Of a stretch of DNA of 64,000 nt, positions 36,951 to 48,199 are shown in pieces. Where the stretch lies: NCBI GenBank assembly GCA_018389105.1, contig JACATO010000304.1, forward strand, positions 3,038,001 through 3,102,000, given 5' to 3'. The translations under genes and the position numbers were made by a program. The stretch is from Nautilus pompilius (lineage: Eukaryota > Mollusca > Cephalopoda > Nautilida > Nautilidae). Each line of letters starts with the position of its first letter. Within the stretch, counting starts at the first letter, position 1. The notes under the pieces were generated by a model. That model did not search any database and was not told the DNA's origin. It saw only the letters and a program-made list of their open reading frames with translations.

Positions 36951-38233
36951 CAGGTCGTTACAAAAGTTTTGTCGGTTTTTATATTATGTTAACATGGTGT
37001 TCATATTTTGCAGCTTGTGAAGGTGTATGTATCTAAGTTACATATCGTTTTGTAGCCTGTGCTTTGGCATACATTATGAAAAACCTACCTTTTTAAAAAT
37101 CGTAAAATAGATATTTGTTTCAAGGTTCTGAGTGAAGTATGGATAGAATAGTTTTCGTGCCGTTTTGCTTCACAAGTTCAAACTAGGACACAAAACGAGC
37201 GAGCCAACTCGTAACGTTAAGCAAGCACAGTGCGAGGACACAGCAAATAAGTGCACAATACAACAATGGTTTTGCAGAGTTTCAGTCAGGAGATGAGAGC
37301 CTTGAAGATAAGGAAGGAAGCGGACGTCCTTTCAACTGTGATAACGACCGTCTGAAAACCTCAGTTGAAACTGATCCAAGAAAATCAGTGCAAGAAATTG
37401 CTGGAGAGCTTGACGTAAGCACTGCAATTGTTTCCCGACATCCTGACGCAATTGGCGAGGTAAGAAAGTTTGACAAGTGGGTGCTTCACGAGTTGAATGA
37501 ACAACAACAAAATCGTCGATTGGAGATCTGCACTTCGCTTGTCACAAGAAACAAAAGCGACCCATTTCTTGACCGAATCATTACGTGTGATGAAAACTGG
37601 ATTCTTTACGACGATCGAAAATGTCCAGCACAGTGGCCCGACAGAGACAAGGCGGCTAACCATATTCCAAAACCCAGCCTCCATTCAAACAAGGTCATGC
37701 TCACTGTGTGGTGTACTTCAACTGGTATCATCCACTATAACTTCTTGCAACCTGGCGATACCATCACAGCTGAAAGGTACTGTCATGAATTAAACGTTGT
37801 TCATCAGAAACTCTCCCAACAACAGCCGACATCGGTGAATCTAAGAGGCCCAATCCTGCTCCACGACAATGCTCGTACTCATGTTGCAAAAGTGACTCCT
37901 CAGAAACTGAACACGTTGGGGTACGAAATTATCCCTCACCCAGCCTATTCACCAGACCTTTCTCCCACAGACTACAACCTTTTCAAACACATCGACAGCT
38001 TCCTCCATATAAAATCATTTTCCAATCAATCAGTAATTAAAACTGAAATTCCAACAGTTTATCGACTCTAGAAATCCAGATTTTCTTCAAAATAGTATAA
38101 ATATGCTTGTAACTCTTTGGCACAAGTGTATTTATTGTAATGTAACTTACTTTGATTAATAATCTTCACGTTCAGCAGCGATATGAAGTCTCATTGTTTC
38201 GGTAAAAATCCGACAAAAAGTTTGCAACACCTA
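36951..38233 (+). mobile_element. mariner element with both terminal inverted repeats
   Basis: A 1.28-kb element of typical mariner size. The 3' terminal repeat (38,201-38,231) in reverse complement reads GGTGTTGCAAACTTTTTGTC. The 5' repeat (about 36,952-36,982) reads AGGTCGTTACAAAAGTTTTG and then GTCGG. They match over about 30 bp with some mismatches. A TA at 38,232-38,233 and a TA at 36,948-36,949 are the probable target duplication, although the 5' junction is uncertain by 2-3 bases. The transposase inside is broken. Confidence 0.85.
37141..38160 (+). pseudogene. mariner transposase, frameshifted, DD34D triad visible
   Basis: The central frame (37,388-38,071) holds KWVLHELN, the first catalytic Asp in ITCDENWILYD (codon 37,589), the second in LLHDNARTH (37,865) and the third in YSPDLSPTDYNLF (37,970). 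The spacing of the last two is 34 residues, diagnostic of mariner DD34D. The N-terminal DNA-binding part upstream (37,141-37,390) is scattered over frames, with GDESLEDKEGSGRPF in one of them. Near 38,030 another shift puts the C-terminal end (FIDSRNPDFLQ ... LWHKC) in a different frame, ending at TAATAA near 38,156. At least three breaks make the copy non-autonomous, though the triad is unmutated. The protein would bind the inverted repeats and cut and paste the element in the nucleus. Confidence 0.92.
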
Positions 38234-38234
38234 A

Positions 38235-41200
38235 TAGTATATTTTATTTACGTATGCACACGCTACGCTCTTTTTGTTTTCTCTTTTTTAGTTTAATCTA
38301 TTTTTTTTCATTTTAGGACATCTTTAAACCATATTTTTTGTTGTAACTGGATATATGGAAAAGACAAGACCTTTTAAAGTTTAATGGATTACTTTCGAGG
38401 TTTCATAACAATTTAAGGAATTTAAACATTTTTGAATCTAACTAAATATGACATTTTATATTACTGATTTATACAAATCATTAAGATGCTACATTTCTTG
38501 TTATATGCTGATTATCTTATTTCCATCTTTATAAAACCGCAATCGACTACAATCAGTATTACATTTGTTAGGTTTTCTTTTTGTTAATATTCAAGGATGC
38601 ACATTTTGTTAAGTTTCATAACCATCTCGGTACTAATGAAAGTAGATTTTTTTGCACCTAATGACATTATCATGGACCTTCGACTGCACTGATCTTAGAC
38701 CAGATAAAATTATTCTAATCAGTGTAAAGATTAGAAAGAATTGGTTGAAATGGCAGAATAAATTTTTCTTATTATAGTAACAATGGTGGAATCAAGAGTC
38801 TAACTATTATTCGCTGCTGGCTTACTGAAATAATATAGCCAAATGTTGGCACCTTACATGTAAGATAACACTTAAAACCTCAAGGAAAAGTTGCGAGTAT
38901 AAAATCAATAAGTTATTTTCCAAAATTAATATTCCGCAGAGAACCTGGAAGAGTTTTATCGCCTCAGGAATATTCATTTCGTTTTAAAAGGCTTTCAGAA
39001 CTTTGCAGTCATTTGCGTGTGTGTAACATTTGCTCAGCTCAGCAAGAGAAAGGGAAATTATAATATATTAATAAAGAAAAATAAGTTATTTTATTTTTAA
39101 GCCACTTTCATGCAAGAAAAGAAACTACATATTAGTAGTTGTAGCTCGACCTTTTGTAGCAACATGTATCGGACTATTCCGAGTTATAACTAACATCTAA
39201 ATGCCAAATTCCTTCGTTTCTTTTATGATCTGTCACGACATTATCATCATTGCTGAAAATCAATGTTGCATTGTTGAAAAGCAGAAGCAAATGTCGCTGC
39301 ATACAGTAGAATGCTGTTACTCATTGATTTAAATCTAATCGGATAAAAGAAACACCTGAACTGGAAGCCGAAAGTGGCCAGCGAAAGAAACAGCACAACC
39401 CAATCTAGTCATTACTCATGACATCAAAACAGGACTCTCAAAGACTCTAAAACAATGGACGGAAGCGCACAACCATATGTATTAATTATCTACCGAGAGA
39501 AAATAGTTTAAATTTGAGCATTTTTAAATTAAACCTATCAGACGATATACAGCAAGATTGCTATAGATGCCAGTCAAATTAAAAGTATTTTCTTTTTTGA
39601 CCAGTTGTTTTGCGATAGAATTAAAGATAGGGAACTGATTTGAGATGTGAGCTCTGGATAACAGTCCATGGCCGGAGAAGTTGCTGGTGTCAGCGAGCTG
39701 TAGCCAACTACTAGGATACAGGTTGACATAAGTACGGCACTGGCTCCCCCATGTGCTGCTAGTCAGCGCAGTTGATTGAATTCAGTGGTTTTCTGTCACG
39801 TTTTGGCTGAAAAACTTTAGATATATTTATAAAGAGCCCTGATAGAACGGGCAGTCATTAATGAAAATGCAATCTTTCAACATCTCCAAAAGGATAGATT
39901 TACAAATGTCATTAACAAATTCTACGTTCTGCCAAATTCAGCATAACCAGCTATGAGAATATGGAAGATTTGTTCATTAAAGCCAAATCATTCGACATAA
40001 TCAGCCTTTTCTGTCCACAGTAGAAAGAGAAATAAACTTTCAATGCTATCGCGTTAGAAATTGAAATGGTTTATTTCGCTAACACTATTTTAAACTGACG
40101 TAGAAAATTCATGCAGTAAATATAATTAGTTGGAAAGTAATTTTGATTTAATACAAAATAAACATTTGGAATTTTATCAAATTGTATCGAAATTAAATCC
40201 TACACGCAATTTAAATGACAACACTTAAATATAGAGAAGCAATGAAATTCTTCGAATATGTTATGACACAAGAAGGTATTTTTGATTGATACATTAAGAA
40301 ACTATAGATGCTAAAATCCATTGTGTTTAATTTTTCATATTTAAACAATATGCAAAACTTATAAGAGTAACTGACTCATGAGTTATCTCGAGATAATTCT
40401 AATCAAAGAGCAGCAGATAAGTAAGGTTTTGCATATTTATTTTTGGTAATTTAGTCACAGATTATATTTGTACTATACTCGCATCTTAACAACAATATAT
40501 TATATTGTCCCCAACAGAAAACCTATTCTGGCGAAATAAAAAAATTAACGTTGTTTATTTGAAATAAGCAATAAACCCTTTATGTTCAAAATGTCTTATC
40601 TTAATGTAGTTTTCCATAGATCTTGCCTTATTTTGCATCAAAATAAACTCAGTAAAACAATATAGTCAATATAGAGATATTTTTATGGAACCTTTTGATC
40701 GACTATTTACAGTCACATTGGAAATTGTAAAAATTCCTTGTGATCCTTTGTTAACCTAAGGCTTGAGTCATCTAAACATGCTTCAAGTGCTCTTAAGTGT
40801 ACCCACAAAGATCACACCGCTATCAAGCAATTCAAAATTTGCATAAAAATTACCGAACTGAGTATAAAACCTGTCAGAAACGTTTCCAAAATAATTTTTT
40901 CTGAACAATGAGAGTTCAGAGCTTTAGACGACGACTTTCTGTTCAATATCGATACCAAGCCGTAATTTAGCTATTGCGAGCTTCCAGTTATCACCTCCAA
41001 ACCATGGGGACTGCAAATTGGGAGTACACATTACATGTACTATTGAAAAACTAATTATCTAGCACAGTTTTTTTTTAAAAAAAACAAACAACATTTACAA
41101 AATATTTAAAAAAAAATTATGAGGTAATGTGGCGCAGTTTGCTGAACAGAATTAAAAGTCTAAAATCATGCTTGTTTCTCATATTACTACAGTAACAAGA

Positions 41201-42765
41201 TACCAACTAATTAGTCGCCGAAAATTTTTAAATGCAGGAGGTCTCTTAGAGAGGAAGGTACACGTAGCAGCTTGACTATAAAAATATACCGCTATTGTTT
41301 TGCTCTGTTTAGCATCAATGTAATTTATGTCATTATCTTATAGTAATGAAATAAAAAAAGCTGAGCAGGTGTTACATATTTATGACCTTCATCTAGAAAC
41401 ATTAACTCGAAGCTCTTTATTGTGAGTTACGGCCGGAGCTCTTAGGTGGTGATAAATTTGCTTTAGATTCCATTTATTAATGAAAAAAACTGAATAAATT
41501 TTATATAAATCAATAAAATGTCAACTTAAAATTTTGAGAAAAATTTTCAAAAGAATATCGAAACAAAGATTGAGTACCATATTAATTACTTTATCAAAGT
41601 AAGACATAGGCATGACAACTAATTTTAAGGAACTCTACAGATAGTTGTATTAAGATTTAGGAACAAAATAAGCAAGAATTTTATTAGATTTTTCTAAATA
41701 AAAGAAATTAAAAAAACATATTAAATCTTTATCGTTTTAAATTATTTTTTAAAATATCTGAAGCAATTTCAGAGACTCAGCATTGAGTATAAATATGATA
41801 AGACATTTTAAAGAATTATTTGATGAGTTTCAATCTCAGAATTTAAATTTAATTTTTAGCTTTAATTTTTAAAAACAAGAGAAAATTGACAATCTCGCAA
41901 AAAAGTATTTAAAAATTGCATAATAATAAATAAAATTGGTTGTAAAGTTGACAATTTTTTATTTATAAGTGGTGATATATTATATATCTGTGCAATCTTA
42001 TTAAATTCTTAAATATTTTGGGTTTATGCTGGAGATGAAGTAAAAGATTACTGTGAGAGATAAAAGTGAACACTTCGCATATTGACAGATGGGCATTTTT
42101 TAGATTTAGTGATTTTGTATCTAAAACTACGTCTAAAAACTTTAATATCTTTTTAGATCAAAAGATCAAAATCAGAAAGGATTATTTTAGATTTTAAAGG
42201 ACAACTTGTATATTTCAGTGTACACTGTATTCAGAATTTAAAGGCAGGGAAAATAATAAAATGGATATAAATTCTTACTCTATGGATAATATTTATGTGT
42301 ACTATCTGATAAATTTAATTCTAAACTGATTTAAATGCTAATTTAGAGAGTATAATTTATATTTGGAGCTATTCATGGAAAGACTATAAACTTGTTGCTC
42401 AAACAGATCGCCATAATTCACAAAGTTTGATTATATATAGAAATGGTTGACTTTGTAAAAGATAAATGAATGATGCACTAATTATACACAATAGAGATAA
42501 ATATACTTTCTCTGGTGCAGATTATCTAAGCTACTTCCAGTTGACTTTCAACAACATTCCTTATAAAGTAGCAAAAATACCAGAAGTATCAATCTGAATT
42601 GAATACTAGTAGTATAAATGCAACTCAGTTAAAGTACACATGTCAGATTACGGTATTAATCAGATTGTATCACACAGAACCAGAAGTTTAAGGAATGATA
42701 GAGAACATAAATCTGCTGCTTAATATGCAAGGCGACTAAACTCTAATCAGTTACCTGTGTAGACC
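38235..42765. other. No recognised gene; possibly outer Polinton relic toward the right
   Basis: AT-rich sequence with no readable motif. The part from about 41,400 rightward has the same A-rich texture as the Polinton-like island and could be its decayed upstream portion, but no specific protein match was found there. Confidence 0.3.
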
Positions 42766-42769
42766 GATT

Positions 42770-43575
42770 AGTTATCAAAACATGAATAAAAAGCTCATAT
42801 GTGTAAAGGTTGCTTTGCATAATTTAAAAATGAAAAAGCACCAGCTGAACAAAATAATGTGGTAAAATTAAATCAGTTCTTCCTACATTATCTAATATAT
42901 ATTTAACAATATGCTAGAGTTTAAAACCATTTTTCAAAAAAAACTAACCTTTGTGATTATGAAGATTTTGAAAATGTTCTACTAAAAGAAACTGGGCAGA
43001 CTAAAAAAGACAATATTATATAAAGCATTAGGCTTATTCTACTTGCAATTTACACTGTATCTGATTATTCAAAATATAAACCTGTCTTCTTTAGGGCACA
43101 GACTAAAGAAGCAGAAGATATCACTATGGAATCTATTAAGACCGTAAACAATATCTATGGTATTTAATCAAATCTCAAACCAATTATCTACACAAATAAA
43201 AATTATATTTAATTTAATTCATTAAATTTCATATTTTCCACATAAGTGGAAAACCTTTTATTAATAAAGATTAAAAGAAAGAGAAGAGATCAGCTGAATA
43301 ATTTATGGGTGCGGTACCTAATGAATAATATAAATTCTAAATAATCAAATTATACACCTGTAATCTTTCACAATCTGTCTAATTATGATGCGCATCCATT
43401 TCTAAAAATCTATTTAAGGAGACCATTAAACCACAAACATCGGCGAAATATATATATATTTTTTAATTTAAGAAACTTGTTAGTAAAGAGAAATCTAAAA
43501 AAGACAGAAATAATTTGATTTTCCTAGATGAGATTTTTAGATTTTTTGAAAAAGGTTTAGCTGATGCAGTTATGA
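42770..43575 (+). pseudogene. Polinton/Maverick-type family B DNA polymerase, exonuclease region, decayed
   Basis: Four motifs occur in the correct order and at near-normal spacing, but in differing frames with stops between. HMCKGCF (about 42,800) is the C-x2-C finger upstream of the exonuclease. YEDFEN (42,958-42,975) is the Exo I D-x-E motif. It is followed by SDYSKYKPVFFR (about 43,054-43,095). VIFHNLSNYDAH (about 43,360-43,395) is the Exo II region. FLDEIFRFFEKGL (about 43,527-43,565) is the block after it. HISGKPF near 43,225-43,255 matches the zinc-binding CHICGKPF insertion of these polymerases. This is the protein-primed polymerase of Polintons/Mavericks and adintovirus-like elements. 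The palm and thumb were not found; a SINE interrupts the gene at about 43,576. Confidence 0.7.
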
Positions 43576-43975
43576 ATTATTTTTTCTCGTTTGCTTTGCG
43601 GACTCCTGTCATCTCAGAAGTGAGCTTGTAGGCGGAAGGCGTAGCACATCAGACTTGATGACCAAACAAGTTACCTGGACGTGGTAAGTGGCTGTCGGCC
43701 GGTTGTTGAAGTGCAAGCATTAATATGTTACTGCAGAATCTTTACTACAAGTCCTTTGTTTAGCTGTGAAATAAAACCGGAATTTACGAAAGGAAACCTG
43801 TCAACAACCAGGTATAAAAGACTGAGAAGAAGAAGCCTTGCTGTACAGGTACACCACACTGAATCGGTTCCGACCAAATTTCGAACCTGGGCCTTCAATC
43901 AGTGCACTATTATGCCACCAGATAATAACTCTCTCTCTCTCCCTCTCTCTCTTTCTCCACACACATAAAATACTA
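43576..43975 (-). repeat. tRNA-derived SINE inserted in the Polinton polymerase
   Basis: On the minus strand the unit has a tRNA-like head with A-box-like TGGCATAATAGTGCA (about 43,915-43,901) and B-box-like GGTTCGAAATT (43,886-43,876). A roughly 290-bp unrelated body follows and ends in an A-rich tail (plus-strand T-run near 43,578-43,586). A (CT)n stretch at 43,930-43,955 lies at the head end. The GC content differs from the Polinton sequence on both sides, and polymerase similarity stops at the insertion. Exact ends and target duplication are not certain. Confidence 0.6.
43928..43957. repeat. (CT)n-rich microsatellite
   Basis: Short, slightly interrupted CT array next to the SINE head. 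Confidence 0.85.
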
Positions 43976-44551
43976 TTTTATTTATAAACAAAGAGGAAAA
44001 ACGGTAAATATTTTTAAAGATTTGAACTCATTTAAAAAGAGATTAAACAAACGTTTTTTTAAATGAAAAAATAAGTAAAAAAATTTTAATACCAAATCAA
44101 CTAAATCGTTCTAGTCGAATATAAATACAAATAAACAGCTGAGTTTATCCACTCCATCTAAAAATATATATATACCATTAGAAGAAAATCATTGATGGAT
44201 TTTCCTGCTCAATCTTTAAAAACTAACAGCGGTCATAAAAAATTGTGTATGCGAGTTCTGCAGATTATTTAGCTTCTAAGGATGAACAGTTTGCAGATTT
44301 TTTACTTTAGTTATAACCTACCAAATATATATTTGGATTATCTACCATGGAAATAATTCTTAAGCTTAATATTGATGATGGAAATTATATAATTGACACC
44401 TGGTTTATGGAGACTTTTAAATAAAACTAAATCAGAAAATAAGATATTCTTACTGAATAAAATATTTTAAATTATGTTACAATTTTAATATACAGTTCCG
44501 TAGTTCATCACAAAAATGATGTACCATAATATAACTTAGGTTCAAACAAAA

Positions 44552-44779
44552 ATGATTAAAAGGAACAAATATATTCTTTTTAAGCTAAGACGAGAGAAAT
44601 TATTTAAAGTCCAGCAAAACATTTATTTAGTCAGACAGTTTAGATTACGGCTTCTCAGAAAACTATATTTCAGTCAGGATGTTGTATTTCTGTCCTCAGA
44701 TCTACATCAGTTAATCGAAAGACTTTGGTTTACTTTAGAACGCAAACAGGCTGAAAATTCTAATGTTTTTATAAAATAA
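44552..44779 (+). pseudogene. Possible Polinton-associated small ORF
   Basis: An ATG-initiated, lysine/arginine-rich 75-codon frame lies between the polymerase and the capsid-like relic. It contains KLRREKLFKVQ, LVRQFRLRLLRKL and DLHQLIERLWFTL. Its basic, helical character and position recall an uncharacterised small protein of Polintons, but that comparison is from memory of style and is weak. It could be a chance frame. Confidence 0.25.
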
Positions 44780-44939
44780 ACGTAATTTATAATTACTTAT
44801 ATAAAATAAAATTATTAAAATAAAAATATCTTAATAATATATTAAATTACTAATATTAATGAAATATTAATTGAAAATGATAAAATACTAAAGTAGCAGA
44901 TGGGTTGAAATCTAAAGATTCCTTTCGTTTTGTTTTATC

Positions 44940-45730
44940 GTCAAAAGATAAACATTTTAATACAAATTTTAATCCAACACTTATTTTAGATTTTACACAT
45001 GAACTTGTCTGATTAATCTAGAAACGTATTATTCAACAAATGTTAAGAGCATAAATAATGTATTTTGATAAAGCAATGATAATATCAAAACATGATTTGA
45101 AATTGAAATATAAACGAGTTCTTTCGAAATCACTAAAATCGACGAAATTTAGACGAATGAATGGAAAGACAAAAACAAATTTATAAAAATAAGTGCATAT
45201 GCACATATTTTCGGATCTATAGAAGCTTTTGAACTATCAAACTATAAAGTTTATTTCACCGCACCTCATATTATAAATACTCTTAACATTCAGTGCAGAA
45301 GTTCTAAATGCTGGATATAATGCTAGCGATATCTCAGCCAATATTTTAACAATTAATTCGATGTTAATAAACTGATTTTATTAGCTTCTCATATATTAAC
45401 GATACGAATTTGAAAACATTATATTTATTTTTTCCTGAAATTTAACTAGATACAAATTATCTGAAAATTGTATTTATCTCTAAATTATCACTAAACCTGT
45501 GTCCATCATTTAAATTTGGGTTATAGATCAAGAGAGAAACATTTTAGATCCTCCAAATGAATTAATTACAAATAAAGTGAATTTGAGGCAGGAAACGTCT
45601 GTCGGAAGAGGGCTAACTGATATTCGAAAAAAAACTCTTGACCGGTTAATAAGCTATGGTTTGAATAATCAAAAAGCAATACAGGCTAAATAATGCAAGC
45701 ACTGCTGGAAGTGTTTCTAAACTTGTAGTT
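44940..45730 (+). pseudogene. Probable second Polinton gene (putative virion protein), decayed
   Basis: A series of short matches runs along the plus strand through shifting frames: NTNFNPTLILD (about 44,960-44,995), LINLETYYSTN (about 45,010-45,042), YFTAPHIINTLNI (about 45,252-45,292), ILTINSML (about 45,343-45,366), then FFPEI and a GRGLTDIRKKTLDRLI segment near 45,610-45,650. The FNPPLxLD...ALVNLETYYS pattern is characteristic of an uncharacterised protein, possibly a minor virion component, found in animal Polinton/Maverick elements. The order agrees and the gene lies on the same strand as the polymerase relic. Stops and shifts throughout show a long-dead copy. The functional label is inference. 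Confidence 0.4.
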
Positions 45731-45929
45731 ACTGGGAAAGGAACTTATGATGCCTATCAAAACAACCTAAAATAAAAATAAAAATACCTAAGGTAGAAGG
45801 AATGAAAAGGGAGATATAAATAATTTAAATGATATAAATGTATTATATGCTTTAAAAGACGTCGTTTTAGATAGAAAAGCAGATAAACTATGAACCGGAA
45901 GTAAACAAACTCACGGTTACAGAGAACCT

Positions 45930-46740
45930 GCTCATTTTACGAAACAATTGGAAGGAGGGGGCACAGCAGCTCTCACCGTCACGATAACTGTTAAATCACC
46001 TGTCTTGGTCAAAGTAACTACGCTATCTCGGCAGGCAAACCCTGGAAATCATATCTTTAATCAGACTGTACGAAATTGGCTACAGTCCTCTAGTCTACAC
46101 ACTAGCCATACACGAGAATGGAGTGGTCTGGGTCTTATTTGCGCAAGATTTCACCAGAATAAAGCAAGGTTTTCTTTGATGAGAGTAAACTCTACTGTCA
46201 CTTTGGTGATGGTTATCTACGTGTTTTCCAGAAAAAAATCAAAGTAATCTTCACTGAAACGTGCTAAGGAGAGGTAGTTTCGGGTGTGGCGATGTTCTAC
46301 TGGGGTACTATATCGTGTAACCAGAAAAGTGAACTGATTCACCTTTGATCGAGCTGCTAAGAGATGAGGTCGTTGTGCAGTTTTTACAATGCCACTATAA
46401 TTAATTCATCGTCATGGAGAATAATACAAAGGACAAAACAAGAATACGCCTTCAAGAGATAAATATCCAGTCTTCTATGGTCTGCATGTTTTTCCAACAA
46501 AAACCTTATATAATTTGCATGGGGAAAATGCAATAAAAAATGATGATGCGCTTCTGGAACCATTTCATAAATGCGCCAAGTCCTGACTGCCACAATACTG
46601 AACAGCTAGAGATGCTGGCTATGTGACTTTAGTATGGGGAGAACGTGACTACTTGTGGTCATCATGATGCCATTGAGTTCGTCGAACAATGTCCAAATGT
46701 TGTAAATAAATTAACTCTATATGTCAAACCTTTTGGTCAG
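45930..46740 (+). pseudogene. Tc1-like transposase relic
   Basis: TVRNWLQSSSLH (about 46,062-46,098) matches the end of the paired-type DNA-binding domain. VFFDESKLYCHFGDG (about 46,169-46,215) holds the first catalytic Asp. GVAMFYWGTISCNQKSELIHL lies at about 46,284-46,346, equivalent to GVMVWGAIS...L. SPDCHNTEQLEMLA (about 46,579-46,620) corresponds to SPDLNPIEQLWDML and keeps the Glu. The segment that normally contains QQDNAxxH is missing or deleted between 46,350 and 46,570. Stops interrupt the frame. Confidence 0.65.
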
Positions 46741-47259
46741 TTTTGAACCTTGTGCAAAAATTTTATCTACCGTAAATTAGTGAAATCTATATCACTATAA
46801 AGAGTTTTAAATAAATTAATATGGAACGTAACTAAATTAAAAACTATTCTTAAGTTTGAAATTTGTATGATTCGTTAACCCAAACACTGTAGAAATGCAG
46901 TAGACCTTATATAACCCGCTATTGCTCTCCTGCTCACTGTGAAGAACGCTTACTATAATCTAACGTAACATTAGAATAATGACATATGAAAGATTTACGA
47001 ACCAAACTACAATATTATGAATGATTTCTAAATGAGTTAATATATTTTAACCATTTGCCAGTTGTAGTATGGTCTAGATTTTTATGACAACTTTATTAAG
47101 TACAATTAAAATAACGTTTACTCTTGCAATTATACAGTACAACACTGTGCCGAATATCTTAGACAACCACTATATCAAATTTACTATTCACCTATCATCG
47201 CAAACACTCTGTCACTTTTGAGGTATTTTTATCATTGCCAGTACACCTACTATACTTTT

Positions 47260-47650
47260 CGGATTCAATTCTTTCCTGAGATTGCCCAGATTGCACAAGC
47301 ACCTCACTGGTAGAAATTCATTCACAGCTTCCAGTTGATCGGTTCCAGGAGGCACCGGTAAAATCAGACCTCATTTTTGAAGAGCATTCCCTAAATCAAT
47401 GTTTAGCGCCTACCGTTAAGCAGCGGTGTTTCATTTAACATTTGGGGTTTCTGGCCTTTACAGAAATTATGGCGTTATTAATATTGTCAGATTGATACCC
47501 ATCGTCCAGCATCATGTGGTTTACGTCATACTGCTTGCAGTTTCATTTCAAATGATCTCAAACGCGCTGCATGTGCAAGAAGCTCTTTTGCAACAAAATG
47601 AGAATTTTTGGTGCCTAACGGGTAAGAAAATGACAGAAGTATCATAAAAC
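47260..47650 (+). pseudogene. Possible Tc1-like transposase fragment
   Basis: LNQCLAPTVKQRC (about 47,392-47,430) resembles the CLxPTVKHGGGS segment of Tc1-family transposases. LLQQNENFWC (about 47,585-47,613) could be a degraded QQDNDPxH motif in another frame. Both lie in the right order and at a plausible spacing. Evidence is limited to these two short matches. Confidence 0.35.
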
Positions 47651-48199
47651 AAAAGTGAAATAACTTTGCCGGTGAAAACCTGGCTGTCTCATGGAACTTT
47701 GGCTGGAACGGAGTAATGGCCTCTTAGGAGAGCATACATCATCAAAAATACCGGTTTAATGCGTGCTAGGATAAAGGGTTAAAGATACTGGAACTTTCCA
47801 ACATGGCTCAGATTACCATATAACACTGAAAGCTATGAATTTAACCACCAACAACATAAAATGATTTAGAATTTTTATATAAATATTTTATGGAATTTTC
47901 TGGGATGGAATTCATTCTTTTCATACATTACCGCCTGTATTCTTATTCATTCTATCATATTTTTCAAAAGTAATTAAAATCTAGGCAGATATTATTTATA
48001 TTTTTTGTTACATTTGCGTTTAATAGTCTTTTGTTTCATTTTAAAATCAGACAAAACAGGAATCTTTCCCTTCTTTTACACGAAAAAATATCTACAGCAT
48101 TCATCATAAAAATCTCTTTTATTACTGAAAACTTCTTTCTTTTTAATTTTAGGATAAAGATTCACTAAAGTTTTCATATTTCTGCACCACCTCGGTAAA

